Below, in pieces: positions 15,712 to 25,502 of a stretch of DNA of 64,000 nucleotides (position 1 is its first letter; every line of letters starts with the position of its first letter). Source of the stretch: Halomonas dongshanensis. GTDB lineage: Bacteria > Pseudomonadota > Gammaproteobacteria > Pseudomonadales > Halomonadaceae. Made by a program: the position numbers and the translations under genes. Location of the stretch: positions 1-64,000 of the forward strand of contig NZ_JAJISC010000009.1 of the NCBI RefSeq assembly GCF_024790395.1, in the 5' to 3' direction. The notes beneath the pieces were generated by a model, which did not search any database, was not told where the DNA came from, and saw only the letters and a list, made by a program, of their open reading frames with translations.

Positions 15712-17148
15712 ATGCCGCTACTGATCGACCGTCATTTTTCCATCTACTGGAAAGCCTACGTGCTGCTCGTGACCGCGACGCTGCTTACGCTGATTCCGCG
15801 CTTTCCCCTCGTCCCCGACGGCGAGCATCTGTCGCACGTGCTCGCCAAGGACTACCTAACGGTGCACACCCGCACGACCCCAACGACCTACTACGAAGGC
15901 AGCCAAGGTCCTACTGGCTTCGAGTACGAGCTGGTGCGGCGCTTCGCCGATCACCTAGGGGTGAGCCTCAACCTCAATGCCGACCACGACGCCGATGGCA
16001 TCCTGCCCGCCGTCAGCGAGCAGGGAGATCTCGGTGCGGCAGCGCTGCCGCTGATTCCCGACACCCCTGGCGTGCACTACACCCGCCCGATTTTCGAAAT
16101 GCAGCCGCTGGTGGTCTACCGCCGTGGGCTACACGGCATCAACGCCCCCAGCGACCTGGTTGGGCTCAAGATCGGCACGCTCAGCCACGAGGGCACCCAG
16201 GCAGCGCTTGCCGAGCTCCAGCAGCACTACCCTACGCTCAGTTGGACGGCAGAGGCCAATAGCGACGTGGCCGAGCTTCTGGCGCGTATCGAAAACGAGC
16301 AGCTCGATGCGGCGGTGATCTTCGATCATCAGTTCCGCCTAAACCGCTTGTTCTTTACCAACGTCGAGCGCGGCTTCTCGCTCGGAGATCCACTATCGAT
16401 GGTGTGGGCCGTCCCGAGCGGCCGCGGGCTTGGGTTACTCGACGCTGCCAACCGCTTCCTTGCCGAACTCGACGAAAGCGGCGAACTCGAACACTTGATC
16501 GCTCGCTACTTCGGCCACGACGACTACCTCGAGTACGTCGGCACGCGCACCTTTTTGACTCACCTCGACGAGCGCCTGCCGCGCTTTACCGACTACTTCA
16601 AGCAGGCCGCCCGCGATACCGGCTTCGATTGGAAGCTGCTGGCCGCCGTGGGCTATCAGGAGTCGCACTGGGACCCCGGTGCCGTCTCGCCTACCGGGGT
16701 GCGCGGCTTGATGATGCTGACTCACCCCACCGCCAGCGAGATGGGGATCGAAAACCGCCGCGACCCGGCCCAGAGCATCGACGGCGGCGCGCGCTACCTG
16801 CGCAGCCTCAAAGACCGCCTGCCCGACAGCATCAGCGGCGACGACCGTCTCTACATGGCCATGGCCGCCTACAACGTCGGTCTTGGGCACCTTTACGACG
16901 CCCGGCGCATTGCCGAGCTGCGCGGCACCGACCCCAACCGCTGGGAGAACGTTCGCGACGCCCTGCCGCTGTTGCAGCAGCGCGAATGGCACAGCCGCAC
17001 GCGCCACGGCTATGCCCGGGGCGGCGAGCCGGTCATCTACGTGCGCAACATCCGCCGCTACTACGAAATGCTCGACTACGTCGAGCGCAGCCGCCAGCAG
17101 TTCTTCCAGCTCGAACGGCGTGGCCTCGCCGCCGCCAATGCGCCCTGA
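15712..17148 (+). CDS. mltF: Membrane-bound lytic murein transglycosylase F
   Basis: MltF cleaves peptidoglycan glycan strands to 1,6-anhydro products. An N-terminal hydrophobic segment (YVLLVTATLLTLIP) serves as signal or anchor. A periplasmic solute-binding-like domain (residues about 45-270) is followed by a lysozyme-like SLT domain with the catalytic Glu in GYQESHWDP and the motif GVRGLMMLT. It is divergent from purL, which is the usual arrangement in Pseudomonas and relatives. The intergenic 177 bases hold both promoters, but no clear consensus pair was found. Confidence 0.95.
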   Translation: MPLLIDRHFSIYWKAYVLLVTATLLTLIPRFPLVPDGEHLSHVLAKDYLTVHTRTTPTTYYEGSQGPTGFEYELVRRFADHLGVSLNLNADHDADGILPAVSEQGDLGAAALPLIPDTPGVHYTRPIFEMQPLVVYRRGLHGINAPSDLVGLKIGTLSHEGTQAALAELQQHYPTLSWTAEANSDVAELLARIENEQLDAAVIFDHQFRLNRLFFTNVERGFSLGDPLSMVWAVPSGRGLGLLDAANRFLAELDESGELEHLIARYFGHDDYLEYVGTRTFLTHLDERLPRFTDYFKQAARDTGFDWKLLAAVGYQESHWDPGAVSPTGVRGLMMLTHPTASEMGIENRRDPAQSIDGGARYLRSLKDRLPDSISGDDRLYMAMAAYNVGLGHLYDARRIAELRGTDPNRWENVRDALPLLQQREWHSRTRHGYARGGEPVIYVRNIRRYYEMLDYVERSRQQFFQLERRGLAAANAP

Positions 17149-17238
17149 ATTCTCTCATCTCAATGCATTGATACACTCAGCACTCATGGTCTAAAGGGCT
17201 ACACTGCCAGGGTCATCGCCGATTCCCTGGAGCCTTGC

Positions 17239-17838
17239 ATGAAGCGACGTGTCCCCTGGCGTTTTCTCACCACCGCTGGCTGCGCCTTTGCCATCGCCGC
17301 TGGTTTTTCCCCCTTGGTGCAGGCGCTATCGCTTTTTGAGGGCGAGCCAGTGACCGCCGTGGCGGTGGCCGACCGCGGTGAGCTGGCCCTCGAGGCGGGT
17401 GATCTTCACTACCGACCTTGGGCAAGCGAGCAGCTTTCTGGGCAGGCCGGCGTGGTGCTACACGTGGCCGGGAGACTATCGGCCAAGGACCTGAACGCGC
17501 GTCTCATCGAGGCGCTCGACGCAACCGACCTGCCCGAGACGCGCTACCGCACCACCACCATCGTCAATACCGACGACGCCGTTTTCGGCAGCGCCATGTT
17601 CGTGCGCCGCAGCGTCGAAAGCAGTAAGCGCGATGCCCCTGAGGCCCACTTCGTGGTCGATGATCAGGGCGCCGTACGTCGCGCCTGGGGGCTCAACGCT
17701 GGCAGCTCGGCGGTGGTGGTTCACGACGCCGCAGGTCAGGTGCGTTTTGCCAAGGATGGCGCTCTAACGCTAGGCGAGGTACAACACGTCATGGCCTTGC
17801 TCGAATCGCTCACGCAAGCCCAGCCGCCAAGTCAATGA
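17239..17838 (+). CDS. ytfJ: YtfJ-family periplasmic protein
   Basis: The product of 199 residues has a signal peptide (FAIAAGFSPLVQA) and aligns across its length with E. coli YtfJ, including VADRGELAL, HVAGRLSAKDLNARLIEAL, TTTIVNTDDAVFGS and KDGALTLGEVQHVM. YtfJ has a thioredoxin-like fold but lacks a CxxC pair, and none is seen here. Its molecular function is unknown. A CTGGAG ribosome site precedes the ATG. It sits between mltF and the carotenoid operon. Confidence 0.88.
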   Translation: MKRRVPWRFLTTAGCAFAIAAGFSPLVQALSLFEGEPVTAVAVADRGELALEAGDLHYRPWASEQLSGQAGVVLHVAGRLSAKDLNARLIEALDATDLPETRYRTTTIVNTDDAVFGSAMFVRRSVESSKRDAPEAHFVVDDQGAVRRAWGLNAGSSAVVVHDAAGQVRFAKDGALTLGEVQHVMALLESLTQAQPPSQ

Positions 17839-17940
17839 CGACATTGACATTTGTGCGTTCACTGCCGATGTTGAAGAGGTCAGCGCCCACACAATACTGG
17901 CGCCGAAATCGCGCTACGATAGGAAACCGGGGACAGCCTC

Positions 17941-18894
17941 TTGAGCAATGCCAATGCCACATCGCGCTCCTTAGTGAGCACTTCAGCACGTCCGTCACCC
18001 GCTTCCTCGCGCCAGCCACTGGACGTTCAACCGCTGCTCGCAGCGCTCGAACAGCGCCTGGGGTACTGGCTGCCTGCCGGGCATGAGAGCGACCGCGTGT
18101 GCAGCGCCATGCGCGAAGGCGTGCTGGCGCCCGGCAAGCGGGTAAGGCCGCTACTTCTTCTGCTCGTGGCGCGCGATGTGGATGCGGGCGATGCGGCCGA
18201 CCCGCTTGGCCTGCTCGATTTTGCCTGCGCGGTAGAGATGATCCACGCCGCCTCCTTGATGCTCGACGACTTGCCCTGCATGGACGATGCAGCCCTGCGC
18301 CGAGGACGCCCAACCAGCCACCGCCAATTCGGTGAGGACGTCGCCATTCTGGCCGCCGTTGCTCTGGTAAGCCGCGCCTTTGGCGTCGTCGCCCAGGCCC
18401 ACGGACTATCGAGTGAGTGCCGTACCCAAGCGGCAGCGAGCCTATCCTGCGCGGTGGGCCTGCAAGGCTTGGTACAGGGGCAGTTTCGTGATCTGCGCTA
18501 CGGTAAAGGCGCGCGCAGCGCAGAGGCAATCACTGCCACTAACGAGCTCAAGACCAGCGTACTCTTCGACGCCGCGCTACAAATGGCGGCCTTCGCCACC
18601 GGCGCAGACGCCGCTGCTCGTCAAGCACTGGCCCGCTTCGCCCGCGACCTCGGCCAGGCGTTTCAGTTGCTCGACGACCTGTCCGACGGCGCAGAGGGCA
18701 CCGGCAAGGACGCCCATCAGGATGCAGATAAATCGACCCTAATCGCCACACTCGGTGCCTGCACCGTACGTAACCGCCTGCACGCCCACCTGCAAAGTGC
18801 CGAACGCCACCTTGCCAAGGCGTGCCCCCATGGCGACGATACGCGTTTCTTCGTGCGCGCCTTTTTCGACCGCCAACTCGCCCGGCTAAGCTGA
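17941..18894 (+). CDS. crtE: Geranylgeranyl diphosphate synthase
   Basis: CrtE condenses IPP with allylic diphosphates to make C20 GGPP, the precursor for phytoene. The first Asp-rich motif DDLPCMDD is at residues 109-116, and the second, LLDDLSD, near residue 235. The predicted start is TTG at 17941 (protein MSNAN), nine bases after GGGGA, because the first in-frame ATG would remove conserved N-terminal helices. It is the first gene of the operon crtE-fni-crtX-crtY-crtI-crtB. A TTGACA hexamer at 17844-17849 could be part of its promoter, but no good -10 box follows at 17 bases. Confidence 0.93.
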   Translation: MSNANATSRSLVSTSARPSPASSRQPLDVQPLLAALEQRLGYWLPAGHESDRVCSAMREGVLAPGKRVRPLLLLLVARDVDAGDAADPLGLLDFACAVEMIHAASLMLDDLPCMDDAALRRGRPTSHRQFGEDVAILAAVALVSRAFGVVAQAHGLSSECRTQAAASLSCAVGLQGLVQGQFRDLRYGKGARSAEAITATNELKTSVLFDAALQMAAFATGADAAARQALARFARDLGQAFQLLDDLSDGAEGTGKDAHQDADKSTLIATLGACTVRNRLHAHLQSAERHLAKACPHGDDTRFFVRAFFDRQLARLS

Positions 18895-18989
18895 GCGTTC
18901 GAACACGCTTCTCGGCAGATATAGCCAGAAACCTCGAACGGCCTTTTTCATTACCGAGCACGCCATACGCCTAATTCACAGGAGTGAGC

Positions 18990-20051
18990 ATGGACAAGCG
19001 GGAGCTGACCCAGCGCAAGGACGACCACCTGGATATCGTGCTTCACCCAGGCGAGCGCGCCCGCTACGCCACCACCGGCTTCGATGCCTGGCGCTTCGAG
19101 CACTGCGCGCTACCCGAGCTCGATCTCGACGCCATTGATCTTTCCACAACGCTGTTTGGTCGCGCCATGCGGGCGCCGCTATTGATCAGTTCGATGACCG
19201 GCGGGGCCGCCCGGGCGACCCAGATCAACCGCCACCTTGCCGAAACCGCCCAGGCGCTAGGGCTTGCCATGGGGGTGGGATCGCAGCGTGTGGCCATCGA
19301 AGGTGACACCAACGCCGGGCTCACCCGCGAACTACGTCAGCTCGCCCCTGATATTCCCCTACTGGCCAACCTCGGGGCAGCCCAGCTCAAAAGCGAGCGC
19401 GGGCTCGCCTACGCTCGTCAGGCGGTCGAGATGATAGAAGCCAATGCCCTCATCGTGCATATCAACCCGCTGCAAGAAGCCCTGCAGCGCGGGGGCGATC
19501 GCGATTGGTGCGGCATTCTCGCGGCCATCGAGCGCACCGTCGCCAGCGTCGAGGTGCCGGTGGTGGTCAAGGAGGTGGGAGCTGGGCTTTCCGTGAGCGT
19601 AGGACGACAGCTCATTGATGCCGGGGTCGCCATGCTCGATATCGCCGGGGCCGGGGGTACCAGTTGGGCGGCGGTCGAGGGAGAGCGCGCCGCCACGCCC
19701 CACGCCCGCGCCCTGGCCATGGCTTTCGCCGACTGGGGCATCCCCACCGCGCAGGCGCTCACCGAGCTGCATCGAGCGCTCCCCGAGGCTCCCCTGATCG
19801 CCTCTGGCGGCATTCGCGACGGCATCGAAGCGGCCAAGGCGTTAGCGCTGGGGGCGCGCCTAGTCGGTCAGGCCGCTGCCGTGCTGAGTAGCGCTACCGA
19901 GTCGAGCGAGGCCGTGAAGGCGCACTTCGAGCAGGTGATCGAGCAGCTGCGCGTGGCCTGCTTTTGTACCGGCAGCGCCGATCTTGCCGCCCTGTCGCGA
20001 GCACCGCTGTACCGCACTGACGCAGCTCCTCTTTTCAGGGAGCGCGTATGA
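18990..20051 (+). CDS. fni: Type 2 isopentenyl-diphosphate isomerase (FMN-dependent)
   Basis: Fni (Idi-2) interconverts IPP and DMAPP using reduced FMN, supplying CrtE. Motifs are [10 protein letters not shown] at the N-terminus, [14 protein letters not shown], and the FMN-phosphate loop [16 protein letters not shown] near the end. The ATG at 18990 is preceded by AGGAG at five bases; a GTG six bases upstream is less likely. The stop overlaps the crtX start (ATGA). The same gene occupies this slot in Pantoea carotenoid clusters. Confidence 0.96.
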   Translation: MDKRELTQRKDDHLDIVLHPGERARYATTGFDAWRFEHCALPELDLDAIDLSTTLFGRAMRAPLLISSMTGGAARATQINRHLAETAQALGLAMGVGSQRVAIEGDTNAGLTRELRQLAPDIPLLANLGAAQLKSERGLAYARQAVEMIEANALIVHINPLQEALQRGGDRDWCGILAAIERTVASVEVPVVVKEVGAGLSVSVGRQLIDAGVAMLDIAGAGGTSWAAVEGERAATPHARALAMAFADWGIPTAQALTELHRALPEAPLIASGGIRDGIEAAKALALGARLVGQAAAVLSSATESSEAVKAHFEQVIEQLRVACFCTGSADLAALSRAPLYRTDAAPLFRERV

Positions 20052-21331
20052 GCCACTTTGGCGTCATCGCGCCGCCGCTGCATAGCCACGTCAAGGCGTT
20101 CGAAGCGCTGGCCGTGCGGCTCATCGAACGCGGCCACCGGGTGACGTTTTTCCAGCAAGGCGAGGCCCGGGCGCTGCTCGACGACCCACGCATCGGCTTT
20201 TACGCCATCGGCCAGCAGAGTCACGGCGAGGGCACCCTGGCGAAGCTCAATGCCACGCTGGCGCACCCGTCGGGCTTTGGACTCATCGGCACCATTCGTG
20301 CCCTGGCAACGACCACCGACATGCTCTGTCGCACCCTACCCGCCGCCTTAGACGCTCAGCAGGTGGACGGTTTGCTGGTCGACCAGATGGAGCCAGCCGG
20401 CGGGCTCGTCGCCGAGGCGCTGGCGCTTCCCTTCGTCTCGGTGGCCTGCGCCCTGCCGATCAACCGCGAGCCCGGCATGCCGCTGCCGGTCATGCCGTTT
20501 GCCTACGCCGATGATGCCCAAAGCCTGAAAAAGTACGCCGTCAGCGAGCGAATTCACGACCGTTTGATGGCCGCCCAGAGGCGGGTCATCGCCCGCTGGG
20601 CGCAAGCGTTCGGCCTGCCCGCCCGCGCTCATGCTCATGCTCACGCCTGCCTATCGCCGCTGGCGCAGATCAGTCAAACCATCCCGGCGTTCGATTTTCC
20701 GCGCCGCGCTCTGCCCACGCACTTTCACGCCGTGGGGCCGCTGCGCCTACCCGCAGCCCCCATTGTGAAGACCTTGACACCCTCGCTGCCCGAAGAGCCG
20801 TTCGTGTTTGCCTCGCTCGGTACCCTGCAGGGGCATCGCGTACGACTTTTCGCCAAAATCGCCCACGCCTGCCGCCGCCTCGATACTCCCCTGCTGGTGG
20901 CCCACTGCCACCGCCTGAGCCCGGCCCAGGCGGCGCGTCTCGAAGCCATCGGCGCAACGACGGTCGTTGGCGGCGTCGACCAGCCTCGGGTATTGCGCCA
21001 AGCGCAGGCGGTCGTCACCCATGCCGGGCTCAATACCGTGGTCGATGCCATCGAAAGCGCCACGCCCATGCTCGCCCTGCCGCTGGCCTTTGATCAGCCG
21101 GGCGTGGCGGCGCGTGTGGCCCACCACGGCCTAGGGCGGCGCGCCTCGCGCTTTGCCTCGCATCGCGCTCTGGCCGCTCACTTAGAGCGGCTGCTTGGTG
21201 ATCCCGGCTATCGCCAGCGGCTTGCGCGGATGCAGGCAGCACTGGCGCAAGCCGGAGGCGCCGAGCGTGCGGCCAACATCGTCGAGCGCGCGCTCGGGCA
21301 AAATCGTCCGGTCGAGCAGGAGGCCGCATGA
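20048..21331 (+). CDS. crtX: Zeaxanthin glucosyltransferase
   Basis: CrtX transfers glucose from UDP-glucose to the hydroxyl groups of zeaxanthin. The protein closely resembles Pantoea CrtX: the start [49 protein letters not shown], and the donor-site region [15 protein letters not shown] followed by [11 protein letters not shown]. It is a GT-B fold, family 1 enzyme of 427 residues, the usual length. It overlaps fni and crtY by four bases at each end. Confidence 0.95.
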   Translation: MSHFGVIAPPLHSHVKAFEALAVRLIERGHRVTFFQQGEARALLDDPRIGFYAIGQQSHGEGTLAKLNATLAHPSGFGLIGTIRALATTTDMLCRTLPAALDAQQVDGLLVDQMEPAGGLVAEALALPFVSVACALPINREPGMPLPVMPFAYADDAQSLKKYAVSERIHDRLMAAQRRVIARWAQAFGLPARAHAHAHACLSPLAQISQTIPAFDFPRRALPTHFHAVGPLRLPAAPIVKTLTPSLPEEPFVFASLGTLQGHRVRLFAKIAHACRRLDTPLLVAHCHRLSPAQAARLEAIGATTVVGGVDQPRVLRQAQAVVTHAGLNTVVDAIESATPMLALPLAFDQPGVAARVAHHGLGRRASRFASHRALAAHLERLLGDPGYRQRLARMQAALAQAGGAERAANIVERALGQNRPVEQEAA

Positions 21332-22536
21332 GCACATCAGCAAAGGAAGCTTGCATTGGTAATGGCATTGAGTACGACATGCTGCTGGTTGGCGCAGGGC
21401 TCGCCAACGGCCTGATCGCCTGGCGTCTGCGCCAGTGCCGTCCTGAGCTTACCGTCGGCGTCATCGAGTCCGATACCCGACCGGGGGGTAACCATACCTG
21501 GTCGTTTCATCAGCACGATGTGAGTGCCGATCAGCACGCCTGGCTCGCGCCGCTGGTCGCGCACCGCTGGTCGGGCTACGACGTGCGCTTTCCCGATTTC
21601 AACCGCACCCTGCCGGATGACTATCTAAGCGTCACCGCCGAGCGCTTTGCCGACGTGCTCGAAGCCGCACTCGGTGAGCGGCTTATGACCGCTACGCCGG
21701 TTGCCGCACTGACGCCGACGCAGGTCACGCTGGAGGATGGCCGAACCCTTCGCGCCCGCGCCGTGATCGATGGGCGCGGCTACCACCCAAGCCCCTACCT
21801 CACCGTGGGCGCTCAGGCGTTTCTCGGCCAGCAGTGGCGGCTCGCAGCACCCCACGGCTTGACTCGTCCGCGGCTGATGGATGCCAGCGTCGCGCAAGGC
21901 GCGGGCTACCGCTTTGTTTACACCTTGCCGCTAAGCGCGGACACCCTGCTGATCGAAGACACCCACTACATCGACGCCGACGCGCTGGATGTACCCACTG
22001 CACGCGCCAACATCACCCACTACGCAAATGCCCAGGGCTGGATGCTTAAAACGCTCGAACGCGAAGAGCAGGGCACGCTGCCGATCACCCTGACCGGTGA
22101 CATCAGCGCTTTCTGGAAGGCCCACGGCAATCAACCGGTCAGCGGCCTGCGCGCAGGGCTCTTTCATGCCACCACAGGCTACTCGCTGCCCCAGGCGGTG
22201 GCACTGGCCGATGCGATTGCCAAGCCCCCCTCTTTTGACGCGGCGACGCTAGCGGCCTTGATCCAGCGCCATGCGAAGGCTCACTGGCAAACGCAGCGTT
22301 TTTTCCGCCTGCTCAACCGCATGCTGTTTCTCGCCGGGCCTGCCGAGCAGCGCTGGCGCGTAATGCAGCGCTTCTACACCTTGAACGATGGCTTGATCGC
22401 GCGCTTCTACGCCGGCCAGCTCACGCTTGCCGATAAAGCCCGATTGCTTAGCGGCAAGCCACCGGTACCCCTGGGCGAGGCCATGCAGGCCGCCCTCAAA
22501 CGAACCCCTCGGCTGCGAGCCTTTCATCATGAGTAA
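21328..22536 (+). CDS. crtY: Lycopene beta-cyclase
   Basis: CrtY cyclises both ends of lycopene to give beta-carotene. The N-terminal dinucleotide-binding motif LLVGAGLANGLIAWRL is at residues 19-34, followed by the signature RPGGNHTWSFH. The motif IDGRGYHPS also fits the family. The 402-residue length is close to that of the bacterial enzymes. The ATG overlaps the crtX stop (ATGA), and the 3' end overlaps crtI by eight bases. Confidence 0.95.
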   Translation: MSTSAKEACIGNGIEYDMLLVGAGLANGLIAWRLRQCRPELTVGVIESDTRPGGNHTWSFHQHDVSADQHAWLAPLVAHRWSGYDVRFPDFNRTLPDDYLSVTAERFADVLEAALGERLMTATPVAALTPTQVTLEDGRTLRARAVIDGRGYHPSPYLTVGAQAFLGQQWRLAAPHGLTRPRLMDASVAQGAGYRFVYTLPLSADTLLIEDTHYIDADALDVPTARANITHYANAQGWMLKTLEREEQGTLPITLTGDISAFWKAHGNQPVSGLRAGLFHATTGYSLPQAVALADAIAKPPSFDAATLAALIQRHAKAHWQTQRFFRLLNRMLFLAGPAEQRWRVMQRFYTLNDGLIARFYAGQLTLADKARLLSGKPPVPLGEAMQAALKRTPRLRAFHHE

Positions 22537-24010
22537 AACGATCGTCATCGGCGCCGGTTTTGGCGGTTTGGCGCTGGCCATTCGCTTGCAGGCAGCGGGC
22601 GTACCGACACTGCTGCTCGAACGTCGCGACAAGCCTGGCGGGCGCGCCTACGTCTATGAAGAGCAGGGATTTACCTTCGATGCCGGGCCCACCGTCATCA
22701 CTGACCCCAGCGCTATCGAGGCGCTTTTTACCCTCGCGGGCAAGCGCATGGAGGATTACGTCGAACTGCTCCCCGTGACCCCCTTCTATCGCCTCTGCTG
22801 GGAGTCGGGGCAGGTGTTCGACTACGCCAACGATCAAGACGCGCTCGAACGCCAGATCGCCACCTTCAACCCCCGCGACGTCGAGGGTTACCGGCGTTTT
22901 CTGGACTACTCCAAGGCGGTGTTCGAGGAGGGCTACCTCAACCTAGGCACGGTGCCGTTTCTATCGTTTCGCGACATGCTCCGCGCCGCCCCCCAGCTCA
23001 CCCGGCTCAAGGCGTGGCGCAGCGTCTATGGCATGGCTTCTTCCTTCATCGAAGACGAGCATCTACGCCAAGCGTTTTCGTTTCATTCGCTGCTGGTCGG
23101 CGGCAACCCCTTCGCCACCTCCTCGATCTACACGCTAATCCACGCCCTCGAGCGCGAATGGGGCGTGTGGTTTCCGCGCGGCGGTACCGGTGCGCTGGTG
23201 CAGGGGTTGGTCAAGCTGTTCGAGGATCTTGGCGGCAGCATCGAGCTCAACGCTGAGGTGGCGCGCATCGAGGCAAGCGGCCAGTGCATCCAGGCGGTAA
23301 CCCTTGCCGATGGGCGGCGCATCGAGGCCGACGCGGTAGCCTCCAATGCCGATGTGGTGCACACCTACGAGAAACTGCTCGGTCACCATCGCGTCGGGGC
23401 AGCCAGGGCGCGCTCGCTCAAGCGCAAACGGATGAGCAACTCGCTCTTCGTGCTCTACTTCGGGCTCGACCATCACCACACCCAGCTCGCCCACCACACC
23501 GTCTGTTTCGGCCCGCGCTATCGCGAGCTGATCGACGAGATCTTCCATCGCGACGGCCTCGCCGAAGATTTCTCGCTCTATTTGCACGCCCCCTGCGTGA
23601 CCGACCCTTCGCTCGCCCCGCCCGGCTGCGGCAGCTACTACGTGCTCGCGCCGGTGCCGCACCTGGGCACCGCTGCCCTTGATTGGGAAGTGGAGGGACC
23701 GCGCCTACGCGAGCGCATCTTCGACTATCTCGAACAGCACTACATGCCGGGGCTGCGTAGCCAGCTGGTGACCCATCGCATGTTCACCCCGTTCGATTTT
23801 CGCGACCAGCTCGGCGCGCATCTGGGGTCGGCCTTCTCGGTCGAGCCCATCCTGACGCAAAGTGCCTGGTTTCGTCCGCACAACCGCGATAGCCGCTTGC
23901 ATAATCTCTACCTCGTTGGCGCAGGCACTCATCCCGGCGCCGGTATTCCCGGCGTGATCGGCTCGGCCAAAGCCACGGCGGGGCTAATGCTGGAGCAGTT
24001 GGCCCCATGA
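22529..24010 (+). CDS. crtI: Phytoene desaturase (lycopene-forming)
   Basis: CrtI introduces four double bonds into phytoene to make lycopene. Starting at the ATG inside the crtY tail gives MSKTIVIGAGFGGLALAIRL, the FAD-binding motif at the very N-terminus; the longer open frame is read-through of crtY sequence. The C-terminal FAD signature (YLVGAGTHPGAGIPGVIGSA) is intact. The length of 493 residues is typical. Confidence 0.96.
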   Translation: MSKTIVIGAGFGGLALAIRLQAAGVPTLLLERRDKPGGRAYVYEEQGFTFDAGPTVITDPSAIEALFTLAGKRMEDYVELLPVTPFYRLCWESGQVFDYANDQDALERQIATFNPRDVEGYRRFLDYSKAVFEEGYLNLGTVPFLSFRDMLRAAPQLTRLKAWRSVYGMASSFIEDEHLRQAFSFHSLLVGGNPFATSSIYTLIHALEREWGVWFPRGGTGALVQGLVKLFEDLGGSIELNAEVARIEASGQCIQAVTLADGRRIEADAVASNADVVHTYEKLLGHHRVGAARARSLKRKRMSNSLFVLYFGLDHHHTQLAHHTVCFGPRYRELIDEIFHRDGLAEDFSLYLHAPCVTDPSLAPPGCGSYYVLAPVPHLGTAALDWEVEGPRLRERIFDYLEQHYMPGLRSQLVTHRMFTPFDFRDQLGAHLGSAFSVEPILTQSAWFRPHNRDSRLHNLYLVGAGTHPGAGIPGVIGSAKATAGLMLEQLAP

Positions 24011-24948
24011 GCGAAGCCCTACTCGACCACGCCACCCATACCATGGCGGTGGGCTCGAAGAGCTTCGCCGCCGCCGCACGGCTTTTCGATCCCGACACGC
24101 GGCGCAGCGCGCTGATGCTCTACGCCTGGTGTCGCCACTGCGACGACGTCATCGATGGCCAGGCACTGGGGTTTGGCACTGCGCCTTTAGACGCCACACC
24201 CGCCGAGCAGCGTCTAGCGGCGCTCAAGGCGCAGACAGAGCGCGCCTACCAGGGCGAGCCCATGGCATCGCCCGCCTTTGCTGCCTTTCAGGAAGTCGCC
24301 CTGGCCCACGACATTCCCCCTTCGCAAGCGTTCGATCACCTCGAAGGCTTTGCCATGGACGTGCGTGACGTGCGCTATGAGCGCCTTGATGACACCTTGC
24401 GCTACTGCTATCACGTGGCGGGCGTGGTGGGGTTGATGATGGCGCGGGTCATGGGCGTGCGCGATGAAAAGGTGCTGGACCGCGCCTGCGATCTCGGTCT
24501 TGCCTTTCAATTGACCAATATCGCTCGCGATCTCGTCGAGGACGCCCAGGCCGGGCGCTGCTACCTGCCAGCCGAGTGGCTGAGAGAGGAGAACGTTACC
24601 GCAGAGAGGGCTCACAGCGTCCTGTTCGACCCCAGCGAGCGCGAGCGTGTGGCACGTCTGGCCGCACGGCTACTCGCTACCGCCGAACCCTACTACGCCT
24701 CGGCGCGGGAGGGCTTTCGCGCCTTACCGCTGCGCTCGGCCTGGGCAATCGCATCGGCACTAAAGGTCTACCGCCAGATCGGCGTCAAGGTGAGGGCCAA
24801 AGGCGTACACGCCTGGGACGGTCGCCAAGGCACCGGCAAGTTTGAGAAAATGGGCTTAGTCGCGAGTGCGGGCGTCAGCGCGCTGGCTTCTCGACACTCT
24901 CGTCTGGCGCCTGCGCGCGATCCTTCGCTGTGGCAGCGTCCGCGCTAA
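24007..24948 (+). CDS. crtB: Phytoene synthase
   Basis: CrtB joins two GGPP molecules head to head to make phytoene. The two Asp-rich motifs are present: WCRHCDDVIDG (residues 41-51) and NIARDLVEDAQAGRCYLP (about residues 168-185). The start overlaps the crtI stop (ATGA). The last 74 bases overlap the 3' end of crtZ on the opposite strand. The C-terminal tail (SRHSRLAPARDPSLWQRPR) lies in this overlap and is not conserved. Confidence 0.96.
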   Translation: MSEALLDHATHTMAVGSKSFAAAARLFDPDTRRSALMLYAWCRHCDDVIDGQALGFGTAPLDATPAEQRLAALKAQTERAYQGEPMASPAFAAFQEVALAHDIPPSQAFDHLEGFAMDVRDVRYERLDDTLRYCYHVAGVVGLMMARVMGVRDEKVLDRACDLGLAFQLTNIARDLVEDAQAGRCYLPAEWLREENVTAERAHSVLFDPSERERVARLAARLLATAEPYYASAREGFRALPLRSAWAIASALKVYRQIGVKVRAKGVHAWDGRQGTGKFEKMGLVASAGVSALASRHSRLAPARDPSLWQRPR

Positions 24949-25423
24949 GGCGTTGATCGCGCCGAGCGCGCAGCGTTGCCTGTAGTGTTTTGACCGGCGG
25001 CGCGTAGATGAACCCGAAAGAGACGCCCTGCTCGCGGGTTTTCACCGCGTGGTGTAATCGGTGCGCTTGGTAGAGCCTTTGGAGGTAGCCGCGCCGGGGA
25101 ATGTAGCGAAACGGCCAGCGCTTATGCACCAAACCATCGTGAAGCACGAAGTAGATGACGCCGTAGGCGGTCATCCCCGCGCCGACCCACTGCAGAGGCC
25201 AAACGCCCACCGTAGCCCCGAGCGCGATCAGCACGATGGCAAGCAGCGCGAACACCACGGCATACAGGTCGTTACGCTCGAACCAGCCGCGCCTGGGCCG
25301 ATGGTGCGAGCGGTGCCAGCTCCATCCCCAGCCGTGCATGATGTACTTGTGCGCAAGCGTGGCGACCACTTCCATGGCGGCAATGGTGAACAGCACAATC
25401 AGCGTATTGATCAGCGCGAGCAT
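24875..25423 (-). CDS. crtZ: Beta-carotene 3-hydroxylase
   Basis: CrtZ is a membrane di-iron hydroxylase that turns beta-carotene into zeaxanthin. The ATG at 25423 has AGGAGA just upstream and gives MLALINTL, matching Pantoea CrtZ. The histidine clusters are H25/H30 (HKYIMH), H37/H40/H41 (HRSHH), HDGLVH and HRLHH. Four hydrophobic segments surround them. It converges with crtB and overlaps it by 74 bases, the same layout as in Pantoea. Confidence 0.95.
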   Translation of the reverse strand: MLALINTLIVLFTIAAMEVVATLAHKYIMHGWGWSWHRSHHRPRRGWFERNDLYAVVFALLAIVLIALGATVGVWPLQWVGAGMTAYGVIYFVLHDGLVHKRWPFRYIPRRGYLQRLYQAHRLHHAVKTREQGVSFGFIYAPPVKTLQATLRARRDQRLSADAATAKDRAQAPDESVEKPAR

Positions 25424-25502
25424 CGGCTCTCCTACGGGCAGGGTCGTCACTCAATCTGGCAGGTTCGGGCGCAATCGACAAGCAAAGGACACTCGGTGCG
25501 GT

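Noticed and set aside
17844..17872. Full sigma-70 promoter before crtE
   Set aside because: TTGACA at 17844-17849 is perfect, but the hexamer 17 bases on (GATGTT) is a poor -10, so the promoter position remains open.
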